DNA of 64,000 bases from Debaryomyces hansenii CBS767 (GCF_000006445.2 NC_006049.2:992001-1056000); one strand, 5' to 3'; counted from the first letter of the stretch, positions 48,036 through 58,497 are shown. Made by a program: numbers and translations. The notes: generated by a model not told the origin, from the sequence alone.

Positions 48036-49730
48036 ATGCAACTTGCAGTTCATCAAGATGATGCTGATATCTTGTTAAAGGAAAGAAATCAGTTAAATGA
48101 ATCAATTTTAGATAAATATAGAGTGGCCGGTCAAATCGCCCAAACTGGTTTAAAATACGTTATATCGTTAATTAACGATTCATACCATTTAGGTAAAACT
48201 GAAACTCCGTACACATGTCAGGAATTATGTGTGATGGGAGATTCTATGGTGACCAGATTATTGGCCAAAGTGTATAATAATGATATTAGAGAAAAGGGTA
48301 TTTCAAATCCAGTTTCCATTGAATTGAATGAAATCGTTGGAAACTTTGCACCAGAAATCGATGATGCTTCAAAATTTACTTTCAATGCTGGTGATATAGT
48401 TACCATTACATTGGGTGTCCATATTGATGGATATGCCGCAAATGTATCCCATACAGTAGTTATCTATCCAACAGGTGTTACTATTGACAACGAATTGAAG
48501 CCACCAGGACCATTATTAGGTTCTAAGGCCGATTCTATCTGTGCTGCCCATATTGCCACTGAAACCGTAGTTGCATTATTAGGTATGGCATTGACTCCAG
48601 AAAAATTACCTACCCAATTAGACCCTAATAACACTAAGTTGGTTACTGGTAAGCAAATCAGAAACATAGTAAACTCCATTGCTGAATCATTCAACTGTAC
48701 CGTTGTTCCAGGATCAAAGGTCAGAAGAATCAGAAGATTTTTAGCTGGTCAAGCTGAAGGTGTAGTTGCCGAAAAGGACTTCAAAGGGGTAGTCTGGAGT
48801 GAATCTGACCAAGAAGAATTGTTATTAAACAAGTACAACAAAAACGACGACCAGCAATTGGTTTTACACAACAAGCAAGGAAGCGAATTCACTAATAACT
48901 CATCGGCCATCCCAACCGACGAGTTTGTGGTCGCTGCGGATGAGGTCTACAATGTCGATATCAAGATGTGTTCCACCAGCGATTTCAAGGAACTCGGATT
49001 AGTGACCTTGGAAGAAATCGACGAATTCACCGGTCTCAACAACAAGACCAATGAATTCAAAACTAAGTCCACTATCTACATCAGAGATTACGCCGTTAAC
49101 TACCAATTGAGATTGAAAAACTCGAGGTCGCTTTTGGGAAAAATCGACAAAGAATTCACCGTGTTCCCATTCAAGTTGAGTCACACGTCCCCCAGCTTCC
49201 CTGCTACCAACTCGCAGGATCTCGCCACTCTCAAGAAGGAATTGATCGCAAACAAATTAGGTTTGTCTGAACTCGCCAACAGACACTTGATCAACGCCAA
49301 ACCAATCCAGGTCACCAAGTTCATTCCGTTCGAAACCATCTTAAAAACCTCCAACCCAACCGGGAAGCACGGTATCGACTCCAACAAGCCTGCCTTACCT
49401 GGTATGGAGATTCCTTTGCCACATCTCGGTATTTCGTCGTTGAAGTTGAAGGCTTTGTTGAAAAACTCCTCCTCCATCGCCAACGCCAGAGAACTGACCA
49501 CTGTCATATTAAACTCCTTCAACAACGCCAACGAAGTCATCAGATTAACTGGTGGTAACAACTCCGCTCCGTCTTGGGTTCACTCCGACTACCTGTTGAA
49601 TCCACAATGCAAGGAATCCGTCGACCATTTGCTCCAATTGACCAAGGACAAGCGTTTCGGAATCAAGGTCAAGGAATGTCAGCCAATGAAGCTCACTGCC
49701 GATGCCCCGGAATCGATGCAAATGGACTAA
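48036..49730 (+). CDS. ARX1: Pre-60S nuclear export factor Arx1 (inactive methionine aminopeptidase fold)
   Basis: 564 residues with a pita-bread methionine-aminopeptidase fold: KYRVAGQIAQTGLKYVISLI, FTFNAGDIVTITLGVHIDGYAANVSHTVVIYP and NIVNSIAESFNCTVVPGSKVRRIRRFLAGQAEG, with the metal-binding residues of true peptidases not recognisable. Arx1 sits at the peptide exit tunnel of late pre-60S particles, and binds nucleoporins during export. Insertions in the second half (about 265-300 and 395-470) are typical of Arx1. The first ~260 codons are AT-rich and the last ~300 use C-ending codons; see findings. Length is close to the 593 residues of the yeast protein. Confidence 0.92.
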   Translation: MQLAVHQDDADILLKERNQLNESILDKYRVAGQIAQTGLKYVISLINDSYHLGKTETPYTCQELCVMGDSMVTRLLAKVYNNDIREKGISNPVSIELNEIVGNFAPEIDDASKFTFNAGDIVTITLGVHIDGYAANVSHTVVIYPTGVTIDNELKPPGPLLGSKADSICAAHIATETVVALLGMALTPEKLPTQLDPNNTKLVTGKQIRNIVNSIAESFNCTVVPGSKVRRIRRFLAGQAEGVVAEKDFKGVVWSESDQEELLLNKYNKNDDQQLVLHNKQGSEFTNNSSAIPTDEFVVAADEVYNVDIKMCSTSDFKELGLVTLEEIDEFTGLNNKTNEFKTKSTIYIRDYAVNYQLRLKNSRSLLGKIDKEFTVFPFKLSHTSPSFPATNSQDLATLKKELIANKLGLSELANRHLINAKPIQVTKFIPFETILKTSNPTGKHGIDSNKPALPGMEIPLPHLGISSLKLKALLKNSSSIANARELTTVILNSFNNANEVIRLTGGNNSAPSWVHSDYLLNPQCKESVDHLLQLTKDKRFGIKVKECQPMKLTADAPESMQMD

Positions 49731-50509
49731 TCTCTCTACAAACCCTGCTTCTTCCCCGAGCTCCCTTTTTTTTTGCATCTTGTATAGCTAGTTATCAGCA
49801 TACCGTTACCATTTCTATCAACTCCCGGTGGCCCGGAATACACACTAACACAATACACACGTGAAGTTTTCGTAACGAATATCCCCACTTCCGAGGCTTA
49901 ATCCCTCGTATAGCAAGTATTAGCTAATCACTATGACGAAATGGGTCGCTCGTCCCCTGGCTTTTGTGTCATATTTACTTTTGTGTCACGCACGCCGGGT
50001 TTTTTGGACGTCCAAAACTTCTGACCACTCTCAGGAAGTGTTTCTGAAATAAATAACATACCTGTCAATTATATCTTTTATTTTTGTTACTTATATTTTA
50101 AAAATCTAATTAATGTATGTAATAATTGAAGCACGAAGCGTAGTTGGTTTTTTGAAGACGTGGAAAGATGAATTGAAGCGGATTAGGACGAAGAAATTGG
50201 ATGTTGATTTCGTGTTGATTTAGCCCCTTATAATAGTGGGAGGCGGGGGGAGGAATTTTTTTAAGAGAAACCAAAGTTTCAGTAGGAGTAGACACGGATA
50301 TGGAGGATAGAATATAGAGACGATGAACCGGTTAATTGATTGATTGATTGATTGGTTAGTTGGGGAGATGGGGAAAAAGTGATATCAGACGGGCGTTGCG
50401 AAGTTGACTTAAATTGCTTAGCGCTCACCACGGATTCAAAACAAACCAGAAGAAATTGATTTTGCAAAAATGTATGCTATAGAGACCAAATACTAACTAT
50501 ATATAGACC
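49731..50509. other. Intergenic: ARX1 3' region and BMH1 leader with candidate 5'-UTR intron
   Basis: About 780 bases. CACGTG lies at 49858-49863. A GTATGT at 50115 and TACTAAC at 50491 followed by TATATAG (ending 50506) define a possible leader intron. Inside it is a (GATT/TTGA) tetranucleotide run (50335-50357). The short open frames here are not supported. Confidence 0.55.
50115..50506 (+). other. Candidate 392-bp 5'-UTR intron of BMH1
   Basis: 5' splice site GTATGT at 50115-50120, perfect TACTAAC at 50491-50497 and AG at 50505-50506, three bases before the BMH1 ATG. Branch-to-AG spacing (nine bases) resembles that of the two coding introns in this window (seven). The donor is the closest consensus GTATGT upstream; another donor is possible. 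Confidence 0.5.
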
Positions 50510-51277
50510 ATGCCTACCTTAAGAGAAGATTCTGTTTATCTTGCCAAATTAGCCGAACAAGCTGAACGTTATGAAGAAATGGTCGAAAACATGAAGACCG
50601 TTGCTTCGTCTGGGCAAGAATTGTCCGTTGAAGAACGTAACTTGTTATCGGTTGCTTACAAGAATGTTATTGGTGCACGCCGTGCATCATGGAGAATTGT
50701 GTCGTCGATCGAGCAAAAGGAAGAAGCTAAGGGCAATGAAAGCCAAGTTTCGTTAATTCGCGACTACCGTTCTAAGATTGAGGCTGAATTATCCAAGATC
50801 TGTGAAGACATCTTGTCGGTTTTAACCGACCACTTGATTTCATCTGCTCAAACTGGTGAATCCAAGGTTTTCTACTATAAAATGAAGGGTGACTACCACC
50901 GTTACTTGGCCGAATTCGCCATTTCTGAAAAACGTAAAGATGCCGCCGACTTGTCGTTAGAAGCTTACAAGTCCGCATCAGATGTTGCTGTGACCGAATT
51001 GCCACCTACTCATCCAATTAGATTAGGGTTAGCTTTGAACTTTTCTGTTTTCTACTACGAAATTTTAAATTCTCCAGACAGAGCCTGCCATTTAGCCAAA
51101 CAAGCCTTCGATGATGCTGTTGCTGACTTGGAAACTTTGTCTGAAGACTCTTACAAAGATTCTACGTTGATTATGCAATTATTGAGGGATAACTTAACTT
51201 TATGGACTGACTTGTCCGAAGCCCCAGCGCCAACTGAAGAACAACAACCTTCAGAACCAAAAGCCGATGAAGAATAA
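50510..51277 (+). CDS. BMH1: 14-3-3 protein
   Basis: 255 residues of the all-helical 14-3-3 fold. [29 protein letters not shown] starts the protein as in yeast Bmh1/Bmh2. The two family signatures [11 protein letters not shown] and [18 protein letters not shown] are complete, as are the phosphopeptide-binding Lys/Arg residues around [12 protein letters not shown] and [15 protein letters not shown]. The tail is acidic/Gln-rich ([13 protein letters not shown]). It dimerises and binds phosphoserine/threonine clients in many signalling paths. Codon use is strongly biased. The symbol is by family; yeast has two copies and a CTG-clade species usually has one. Confidence 0.96.
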   Translation: MPTLREDSVYLAKLAEQAERYEEMVENMKTVASSGQELSVEERNLLSVAYKNVIGARRASWRIVSSIEQKEEAKGNESQVSLIRDYRSKIEAELSKICEDILSVLTDHLISSAQTGESKVFYYKMKGDYHRYLAEFAISEKRKDAADLSLEAYKSASDVAVTELPPTHPIRLGLALNFSVFYYEILNSPDRACHLAKQAFDDAVADLETLSEDSYKDSTLIMQLLRDNLTLWTDLSEAPAPTEEQQPSEPKADEE

Positions 51278-51880
51278 ATGAACCATGTTATAATATAAAG
51301 TATTGTTATTACCATTATTATTAGTAGTATAATTTATTGTTTGAATTATTTGTTTCTGTTTATTTTAACTTCCATTAGCTCGCAATAATCTAGTTATTGA
51401 AATTTTTTGTTATCGGTTGACTTGTGACTGTATTATTGTTTTTATGTCCATTAGCTTTGAAGGGTTTGACTGATTCTTATTGCAAGTCTGATGAGTTATT
51501 ATAACAATATATATGTTTATAATAATATATATATCTATATATCTATATACAAATGTTACTGAATCAAAATAAATTGTCTTTTTACTCTACAAAATAGTTT
51601 GTAAATGGCCTATATTAATAGAGAAGATTCCCTTCAAACCTCATGGATGATCGATAGCTACATTATCTCTATCATGACCTACTAATTACTCTCTTCCACT
51701 TGATTCTGACAACATTGCCTTCTCATACAACCAGTGTTAATAGTAAACGCGTTTTCTGAATTGCTGCCATTTTTCGTCGGGTCTCAAAATCATTGACGAG
51801 ATTTCGAAAACAAATAGTGTCAATAAATAGGTATAAGCAGAAAACAATAATAGTTGATTTATTATTAAATTAGATTAATA
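51278..51880. other. Intergenic: BMH1 3' region / CDC12 promoter
   Basis: About 600 AT-rich bases with a TA/TATC microsatellite (51519-51551). An ACGCGT hexamer lies at 51747-51752. No gene or RNA seen. Confidence 0.55.
51747..51752. promoter_or_regulatory. MCB-like element (ACGCGT) upstream of CDC12
   Basis: An ACGCGT hexamer flanked by A/T (AAACGCGTTT) 129 bases before the CDC12 start. This is the core bound by MBF (Mbp1/Swi6) in G1/S promoters of budding yeasts. A single copy, so a tentative regulatory call. Confidence 0.3.
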
Positions 51881-53156
51881 ATGCCGGAAGCTGTTGGGAT
51901 TGCAAATTTGCCTAATCAAAGGTATGTTCAATAAATGATGAAGCCAAACCAATCAATAAATTTTGGTGTATATGGCTATTATTAAGGATTACGTGTACTA
52001 ACATTCTAGGTATAAACTTGTTTTTAAAGAAGGCGCCAACTTCACATTGATGGTTGCAGGTGAAGGTGGGTTAGGTAAAACTACATTCATTAACACGTTG
52101 TTTCAATCAGCGTTGAAAAAGTATCAAGAGCCAACCGAGAGACATTCTAAATTCACCAGTTCTCACCAAACAGTGGACATCGACATAGTTAGAGCCATTT
52201 TGGAAGAAAAGAACTTCAAGATTAGATTGAACATCATTGACACTCCGGGGTTTGGTAATAACGTGAATAATCATGATTCATGGACTCCAATTATTGACTT
52301 TATTGACGATCAACATGAGGCTTACATGAAGCAAGAACAACAACCATATAGAACTAGCAAGAAGGATCTCAGGGTGCACGCGTGTTTATATTTCATTAGA
52401 CCAACGGGTCATACGTTGAAACCGCTTGATATCGAAATTATGAAGAGATTGTCGAGCAGAGTTAATTTAATTCCAGTTATTGCTAAGTCAGACACCTTAT
52501 CGCCTAAGGAATTAGATGCGTTCAAGAGCAGAATAAGGGATATCATCGAAGCACAAGATATTAATATTTATACTCCTCCTTTGGAATTGGATGACCCTGC
52601 TAGTGCCGAACACTCTAAACAGTTGATTGAAAGTATGCCTTTTGCCGTCATTGGATCTGAAGATGAGTTCGAGGCTAGCCCTGGTAACTTTGTTAAAGGA
52701 AGAAAATACCCTTGGGGTCTTGTTGAAGTGGAAAATGAAAACCATTGTGACTTCAAAAAATTAAGAAGCTTATTATTAAGAACTAATATGTTGGATCTTA
52801 TCTTATCGACCAATGAAATGCATTTTGAAACTTTCAGATCCTTGAAATTAGGCGATGAAGAAGAAAGTGCAAATGGTAGAGAAATTACTGAAACCGATGA
52901 AAATGGTGAAATTGTTAAGAAGCCTGCTAATTACAAGAAACCAAGAAGATTATACAACCCTAAATTTAAGGATGAAGAAGATGCTTTAAAGAAATTTTTC
53001 ACTGAGCAAGTCAAGGCTGAAGAACAAAGATTCAGACAATGGGAGACAAATATTGTTAATGAAAGAAATAGATTGAACCAAGATCTTGAAGAGATGCAAT
53101 CTAATTTGAAGACTTTAGAAGATCAAGTTAAAAAATTGCAATTAAATAAACGCTAA
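51881..53156 (+). CDS. CDC12: Septin Cdc12, two exons
   Basis: Exon 1 is 51881-51921 and exon 2 is 52010-53156, 395 residues in all. Exon 1 supplies MPEAVGIANLPNQ and the split Arg codon; without it the conserved beginning of the septin (NLPNQRYKLVFKEG) is lost. The GTP-binding domain shows G1 GEGGLGKTT, G3 DTPGFG and G4 AKSD, plus the septin-unique element (KYPWGLVEVENENHCDFKKLR). A C-terminal coiled coil (from about 330) ends QVKKLQLNKR. Cdc12 is a core subunit of the bud-neck septin hetero-octamer. The match to Cdc12 over other septins is strong (QQPYRTSKKDLRVHACLYFIRP, QVKAEEQRFRQWE). Confidence 0.96.
51922..52009 (+). other. Spliceosomal intron in CDC12 (88 bp)
   Basis: 5' GTATGT at 51922-51927, TACTAAC at 51996-52002 and TAG ending at 52009. 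Splicing joins AG to G to complete an Arg codon, restoring LPNQRYK. Unspliced sequence has a frame break before the G1 loop. Confidence 0.93.
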
Positions 53157-53353
53157 TTTATTTTGTTTTATAGTGAATAAATATTACCTTATTTAAATAT
53201 CTTTTACGATCTACGTGTTTATTGTAGTTCTATCCTTCCTGCTTTAGATTTCGCATCGGGTAAGAAAGTGCGGGTTTAGGCGGATAAAAATAAATTCATA
53301 TATGGGAATCACTACAAGTTCTTCATTAATCATAATACATTTATCACATACTA

Positions 53354-56188
53354 ATGGATTCACAACATCAGTCGCCGTCTGAAGTTAATCAGATGCTGCC
53401 TGAAGACTATAGGAAATATTCAAGGTCTGAATCGCCATCATCGAAAAAATATAAGAGAAATTATAGGGCATGTTTGAATTGCAGAGTACGGAAAGTTAAA
53501 TGTGATTTAGGCTCAGTTGACAATCCACGGGATGGAAAGTGTGCGAGATGCTTAAGGGAGCGTAAAGACTGTGTTTTTGTTGAATCACGGAGAGGTGGAG
53601 CTACAAATGTAATGAATGGGAGGAAAAGGAGGTCTGAAGGACATAATGAATATCCTACGCAATATACACATTCTAATGATGCTAGTCCATCGGTTCCACA
53701 CATAAGTTTACCTTCCGTTACGAGTATTCTAAATGATGATAAAAAGACAGGTTCTTCGGAAGAACAAAAACCAGTACATAATGGGCAACAGAGCAGTAAT
53801 AACAGCGGAAGCGAATCGAACAGCCACTTTTCAACTATGGAAGGAGCATTGGTATTCCTTGCTAAAGCAGCTGGTACTATTGCCAAAGCTGACGAGAGAG
53901 ATAATATTGATGCCAGAGCAAAACATGAGCAAATTGAAGCGAGAATTAGTAATGACAATTCCGTGGTAAATTCTGACAGTTCGAAGAATACAAATGACAA
54001 TAATTTTGAATTAGCGGCTCCAAATAACTCCAGTAACCATAGCATCGATAGCACTAAATATGCGTCTCCGACTATTACCTCATATACCAAGCCGTTAGAT
54101 ATTGGTAAGACGTTATCTATGCCGGCTGAGAGTGGATACATGGTACGCCCCAAAGGATCGAATAAACTAGGGAATATTGAATATATTGGTGGACCGAATG
54201 GTATTTTGTCTGAAGATGAGGCTGAAACATTGATTCATTTGTTCTTCACTACAATGCATCCGTATTTTCCTTATATACCCAAATTTTTACATTCCCCTAC
54301 TACGCTATCGGGGTATCCTATTTTGTTATGTGCAATTTTAACTATAGCGTCCCGTCATTATACTTTAGATACACATCCGAATACGAGTGGTGTTGCTCGA
54401 AATATTGAAGTACATGACAGGTTATGGTTATACGTACAAAGGTTAATTTCGCAAACTGTGTGGGCAGAGGCTAGTACACGGTCGATTGGTACCGTCTTTG
54501 CGTTTTTATTATTTACTGAATGGAACCCAAGAGCTATTCATTGGAGGTGGTCCGACTATGCTAATAAAGCAGAAGATATAAGTGAGAATAGCTCTGCAGG
54601 TGCTTCCAATGAGTTTGGAGCTAGTCTTGCGTCCGGTCATGATGAACCTAATCTAGCCGGATTAGGTGCAATGAGACGAAGCTATAGAATGGCATGGATG
54701 TTAATTGGTTCGGCAGTTAGATTAGCACAGGATATGGGATTTATGGAGATAAGTACACGGACATTCTTAGCAACACACATAGCTGAGATTAATAGTGTAA
54801 TGAATATTAGTAGACGATCTATGTTAGGTCATTCATTGTCAGAAATCGATATTGATGATGATGAGATTACTGAAGAGCAAGAACAGGATGAAGAGGAGAA
54901 TGAATATAAATTTTTGAATATGAATGAAGAAGAATTACAAAAAATAATCAAAGAAAATGTTCTTAAATTCACTCTTAATCAAAGAGCTAAAATTGAATTA
55001 TTACAGATTATGTCATTAGGTCATGAATCACTTTACGGACATAAGGCACAACTAGGTAGTTTAACTCAGCGACAAAACTTGTCGATTCTTAGTATCATAA
55101 GTCCATTATTAAACAATTGGTCTAAGAAATATAAGCATCTATTAGTCCCATCGAACCAAAAAATACTAAATAATGTTTCCAATTTGCAGCAGCATCTTAC
55201 TAATCCGGAATCAAAGCTTGCAAAAGAATTAGCCGATGTTATTGATAAGGAATCATTCATATTTGAGTTTCATTATGCAAAATTATACGTATTTTCTTTA
55301 GCCTTAAGCCCATCACCAAAGAATATGTATGATTCCGATAAGAAAAACAAACGAAAATCTGGTAAATTCAACCTAAAACTAGACGAAATTTCTAGATCCG
55401 CTAAATACATTGAACAGGCCTTCAATTCAGCAAATGAAATGTTGTCAGTCGCCCATAGAATACACAAATTAAAAATGTTAAGGTTTATGCCAGTTAGATG
55501 GGTTACAAGAATTGTCCGGGCTGTCGCATTCATAGTTAAGTGCTATTTAACTATCACCGCACATAAAAAGACCGCAGATAGCGATGCAAGTATTAATTCT
55601 TTCAATGATTTTGACTCTACTATATTATCATTATCATTAATTTCAATTGAAGAAATCACTGATAGTATTCAACGGGCAGCAATCACATTAAGAGACTGTT
55701 CACCTGACGAATTGCATTTATGTACAAGATACTCCAATGTGTTAATGTATTTATGCTCAGAGATGAAAGTTAACTCGAAGTCTAATAATGATAACGATGA
55801 TGAAATTCATACTAAACTTAAAAAACATAAGGCATCAAAAAGTGCCCGTAACGAAGAAATTGATACACCTAACGGCATTGCCAATCGTCCTTTACATGCG
55901 ACTAGTAATGAAGATTATGAAAGTATGCAAAATGAACAGCTTCCGTATTATGATAACTCCTTGTACTTTAATAAGCCAACTAGAAAACCAGATGAATCAC
56001 AAAGTGCAAATATGACGCCGAATGAAGATAATAATACCCCATTACAGGGCTTGATGGGAGATAGTGAAGTCATGGACTGGTTCATTAATAACAAAAATGT
56101 TGGGTTGGATTTCGTCGGTCCATGGACTGAAATGATTGAACAACAATTGAATTCAAACGAACAATTTAATTTTGGTGATACCATTTAA
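53354..56188 (+). CDS. Zn2Cys6 fungal transcription factor
   Basis: 944 residues. The N-terminal zinc cluster C-x2-C-x6-C-x12-C-x2-C-x6-C uses C40, C43, C50, C63, C66 and C73, followed by VESRRGGATNVMNGRKRR. The fungal middle homology region spans about 280-560 (HPYFPYIPKFLHSPTTLSGYP, LLFTEWNPRAIHWRWSDY, MAWMLIGSAVRLAQDMGFME). A Glu/Asp-rich insert sits near 505-525. The target genes are unknown. The cluster followed by SRRGG and the overall length resemble War1 and PrtT-like regulators, but I cannot assign orthology from memory. CTG codons occur (for example codon 14) and would be Ser in this clade. Confidence 0.9.
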   Translation: MDSQHQSPSEVNQMLPEDYRKYSRSESPSSKKYKRNYRACLNCRVRKVKCDLGSVDNPRDGKCARCLRERKDCVFVESRRGGATNVMNGRKRRSEGHNEYPTQYTHSNDASPSVPHISLPSVTSILNDDKKTGSSEEQKPVHNGQQSSNNSGSESNSHFSTMEGALVFLAKAAGTIAKADERDNIDARAKHEQIEARISNDNSVVNSDSSKNTNDNNFELAAPNNSSNHSIDSTKYASPTITSYTKPLDIGKTLSMPAESGYMVRPKGSNKLGNIEYIGGPNGILSEDEAETLIHLFFTTMHPYFPYIPKFLHSPTTLSGYPILLCAILTIASRHYTLDTHPNTSGVARNIEVHDRLWLYVQRLISQTVWAEASTRSIGTVFAFLLFTEWNPRAIHWRWSDYANKAEDISENSSAGASNEFGASLASGHDEPNLAGLGAMRRSYRMAWMLIGSAVRLAQDMGFMEISTRTFLATHIAEINSVMNISRRSMLGHSLSEIDIDDDEITEEQEQDEEENEYKFLNMNEEELQKIIKENVLKFTLNQRAKIELLQIMSLGHESLYGHKAQLGSLTQRQNLSILSIISPLLNNWSKKYKHLLVPSNQKILNNVSNLQQHLTNPESKLAKELADVIDKESFIFEFHYAKLYVFSLALSPSPKNMYDSDKKNKRKSGKFNLKLDEISRSAKYIEQAFNSANEMLSVAHRIHKLKMLRFMPVRWVTRIVRAVAFIVKCYLTITAHKKTADSDASINSFNDFDSTILSLSLISIEEITDSIQRAAITLRDCSPDELHLCTRYSNVLMYLCSEMKVNSKSNNDNDDEIHTKLKKHKASKSARNEEIDTPNGIANRPLHATSNEDYESMQNEQLPYYDNSLYFNKPTRKPDESQSANMTPNEDNNTPLQGLMGDSEVMDWFINNKNVGLDFVGPWTEMIEQQLNSNEQFNFGDTI

Positions 56189-56296
56189 ATTATTCTGTAA
56201 TTATTTACTTGGGTCTACAATCATTATTATCACCATATAATTATATTTATCCTTCTATATATAAACCAATCTAATATACAATTTATCTTAAAAAAC

Positions 56297-57175
56297 CTAA
56301 GTAGAGAAGACTTCAATTTGAGCCTTGGACTTGTTCTTAGCAGTAACGATACAGTAAGAAGCACCTTCTTGCTTACCGCTAGATGAACCTGAAACACCGT
56401 TGTAACCTGTCTTTGATGGATCAATTTCACAATCTAAACCATCACAGTCACCATCATCACAGGTGACTCTGATACCGAAGTTTGGCTTTTTGTTGCTGAA
56501 ATCATCAATGTACTTAGGGTTCCAGCCGATCTTGACATATGTCTTACCGGAGTCATCCATGTTGGCACCGGCAACATATGGGGCCCAGTTACCTTGAGAC
56601 TTATCTTTAGTACCCCAGACACAACCATCATCGGTGGAAACACCTGGTGGGTTGATGTAATAATGAGCAGCAGTACCATCCCAGTAGTCGGAGCCTGGAA
56701 CAGCGAGAGTTTGAGTTCCACTTCCATCCACGTTAGTTGGAATCAACATAGCTTCGTTACCTGGTAAGACGGTTTGACAGAAAGCAACATTATCAGAAGC
56801 TTTGTTGTTAACTTCAACGGTACCTTTACCGTCAACACAGTAATCTTTGTTAGAAAATGGCTTAGAAACAGTACCATCTTGGTTACATTTTAAACCACCG
56901 TTTTGAGATTCTGGGTATGAGTATGAAGTAGCAGAACTGTCCCATTGAGCCATCAACTTACCAGGTGGGCAAGCATATGGACAATAGTTACCTTCAGTAC
57001 ATTGTTGATCAGGACTCATTGCCCATCCTCCATTGGATGATTTTGAGGTAACAGAGACTAAACCCTTATTCGATGGGAAGTCACAAGTGTTACCACCTCT
57101 CTTGTTTAAAGGGGCAGCAGAAATAGTTGGAATTAAAGCGATGCTTAAATAGACTGCGAAATTGGAAAACAACAT
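56297..57175 (-). CDS. SUN-family secreted cell-wall protein (short type)
   Basis: 292 residues. A signal peptide (MLFSNFAVYLSIALIPTISA) is followed by a Kex2-like site (PLNKR). The mature part starts directly with the SUN domain: CDFPSNKGLVSVT, NGGWAMSPDQQCTEGNYCPYACPPGKLMAQWD, SYPESQNGGLKCNQDG and VTCDDGDCDGLDCEIDPSKTGYNG. The Ser/Thr-rich linker of Sim1, Uth1, Nca3 and Sun4 is absent, so it belongs to the short group (as in YMR244W-like proteins). SUN proteins act at the cell wall, in cell separation and glucan remodelling. Convergent with the Zn2Cys6 gene; a 1.3 kb upstream region separates it from SEN15. Confidence 0.9.
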   Translation of the reverse strand: MLFSNFAVYLSIALIPTISAAPLNKRGGNTCDFPSNKGLVSVTSKSSNGGWAMSPDQQCTEGNYCPYACPPGKLMAQWDSSATSYSYPESQNGGLKCNQDGTVSKPFSNKDYCVDGKGTVEVNNKASDNVAFCQTVLPGNEAMLIPTNVDGSGTQTLAVPGSDYWDGTAAHYYINPPGVSTDDGCVWGTKDKSQGNWAPYVAGANMDDSGKTYVKIGWNPKYIDDFSNKKPNFGIRVTCDDGDCDGLDCEIDPSKTGYNGVSGSSSGKQEGASYCIVTAKNKSKAQIEVFST

Positions 57176-58497
57176 TTTTTTTTATATATGTAATGAATGA
57201 AGCAAATAGGAATCAAAATACGAATGAGTGTAAGGGCTTGTAAAAGCTATCTTGTTGTATTAATGAATGTAGTGATTACTTAATGGTTTCAAAAAGTTAT
57301 TTGCATCTTATCGTAGAATTGGTCCGGTTTATATACTTTTTTGATTTGTTCCATTTTTCCTACAAATCGAAAAGCCTACGCTGTCATTGACAGCCATTTC
57401 ACTATCATAGTGGCAAATTTTAATTCTAGATTTAGTCCAGAAGAGTTGCAAATCTGAAAACTTTTTTCTGCATTGACAGATTATCTTCTATTGACATTCG
57501 TCGATCACATAATATTACCAGATTAGGACAGAATTATTTGCATAAACGAAATGTTCCGAATTTTTACGGCCGCCGTTGGCAGTTTAGATTCGGGCTCGTT
57601 TCCTTTAGCTGCTTCCTATTGTAGCCATTATGCATTACAATAGATCTGATCTTCTAGAAGCGCACCAACTTACTGATTGACATCCTCGGCTATATCTAAT
57701 AGTAGAAACTCTATCTTAGTAAGTCTATCTCTTTTTTGGTCCTATTTAAGGTCGATCCTATAAACCATAAACTACAGAGGATAGCTGGTTACATGCTACT
57801 GAGCAGAACCGAGCTACCAAACTAAGAATTAGTCAATTTTACCGAAAAATACTACATAATGGTGCACATATTATCCAACTCAGCCTAGTGAAAAAAGAAA
57901 TTGGAAAAACCGTTGACCTCTTTCACATGGACTTTGCTACGAACATTTCCCCTAATGGATGGTTTTAAACCAGAGAAAGCAATAAAAAAAACGAGTATTA
58001 TGAACCCATCGATAGATTTGACGGTTGCACTCAAGCGAAAAAAAAGAAAAGGTCTAGATCTGCCTAAACAAAAATATTTCACGTTAAAGCAGAAATATCA
58101 ACAAACACTATTCACCACCGTATACAGATAATTGAGACGTGTCAGTTAGGTAAGGAGCTCTTCGTCCAGTAATTTGCCATTCTCCAGGACTTTAGAATCC
58201 TGCGGGGCTCAGTTCTAGAACTAGGAGATGCTGTTTCTTTTTTTTTTCCTCCGAATTACACTGCTACTGGTTCTATATATGTAGGAGGCTCGTATGGGGT
58301 GCCTCATCCCTGCCTCTTTGCTGAAGATCATTTGAAGGGGTTGGTTTCGATGGAAATAGCACCTTCGATAGTAGAGAGAGAGGTTCCGGATTTTGCACGT
58401 GATTTGCGTGAAAATCATCGTGATGATCTTCAATGTAAGGATTGTTACGGACATTGATAGCAACTAGCAGCACAGAGACAAAGGACAAAGGAGATCG
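57176..58497. other. 1.3 kb divergent intergenic region SUN gene / SEN15
   Basis: Long upstream region of a wall-protein gene, likely regulatory. Visible elements are CCGCCG near 57571, CACGTG at 58396-58401, and an inverted ATCATC-GT-GATGAT at 58414-58427. A 58-codon ATG open frame (57955-58131) with a Lys/Arg-rich run is not recognised and only weakly supported. Confidence 0.5.
58396..58401. promoter_or_regulatory. CACGTG E-box upstream of SEN15
   Basis: A palindromic CACGTG about 100 bases before the SEN15 start, the core of Cbf1/Pho4/Tye7 sites in yeasts. Functional use is unknown; listed because it sits near an inverted repeat in the same promoter. Confidence 0.3.

Noticed and set aside
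53461..54153. 230-codon minus-strand open frame
   Set aside because: Antisense of the Zn2Cys6 factor; Ser/Leu-rich shadow composition, no recognisable domain.
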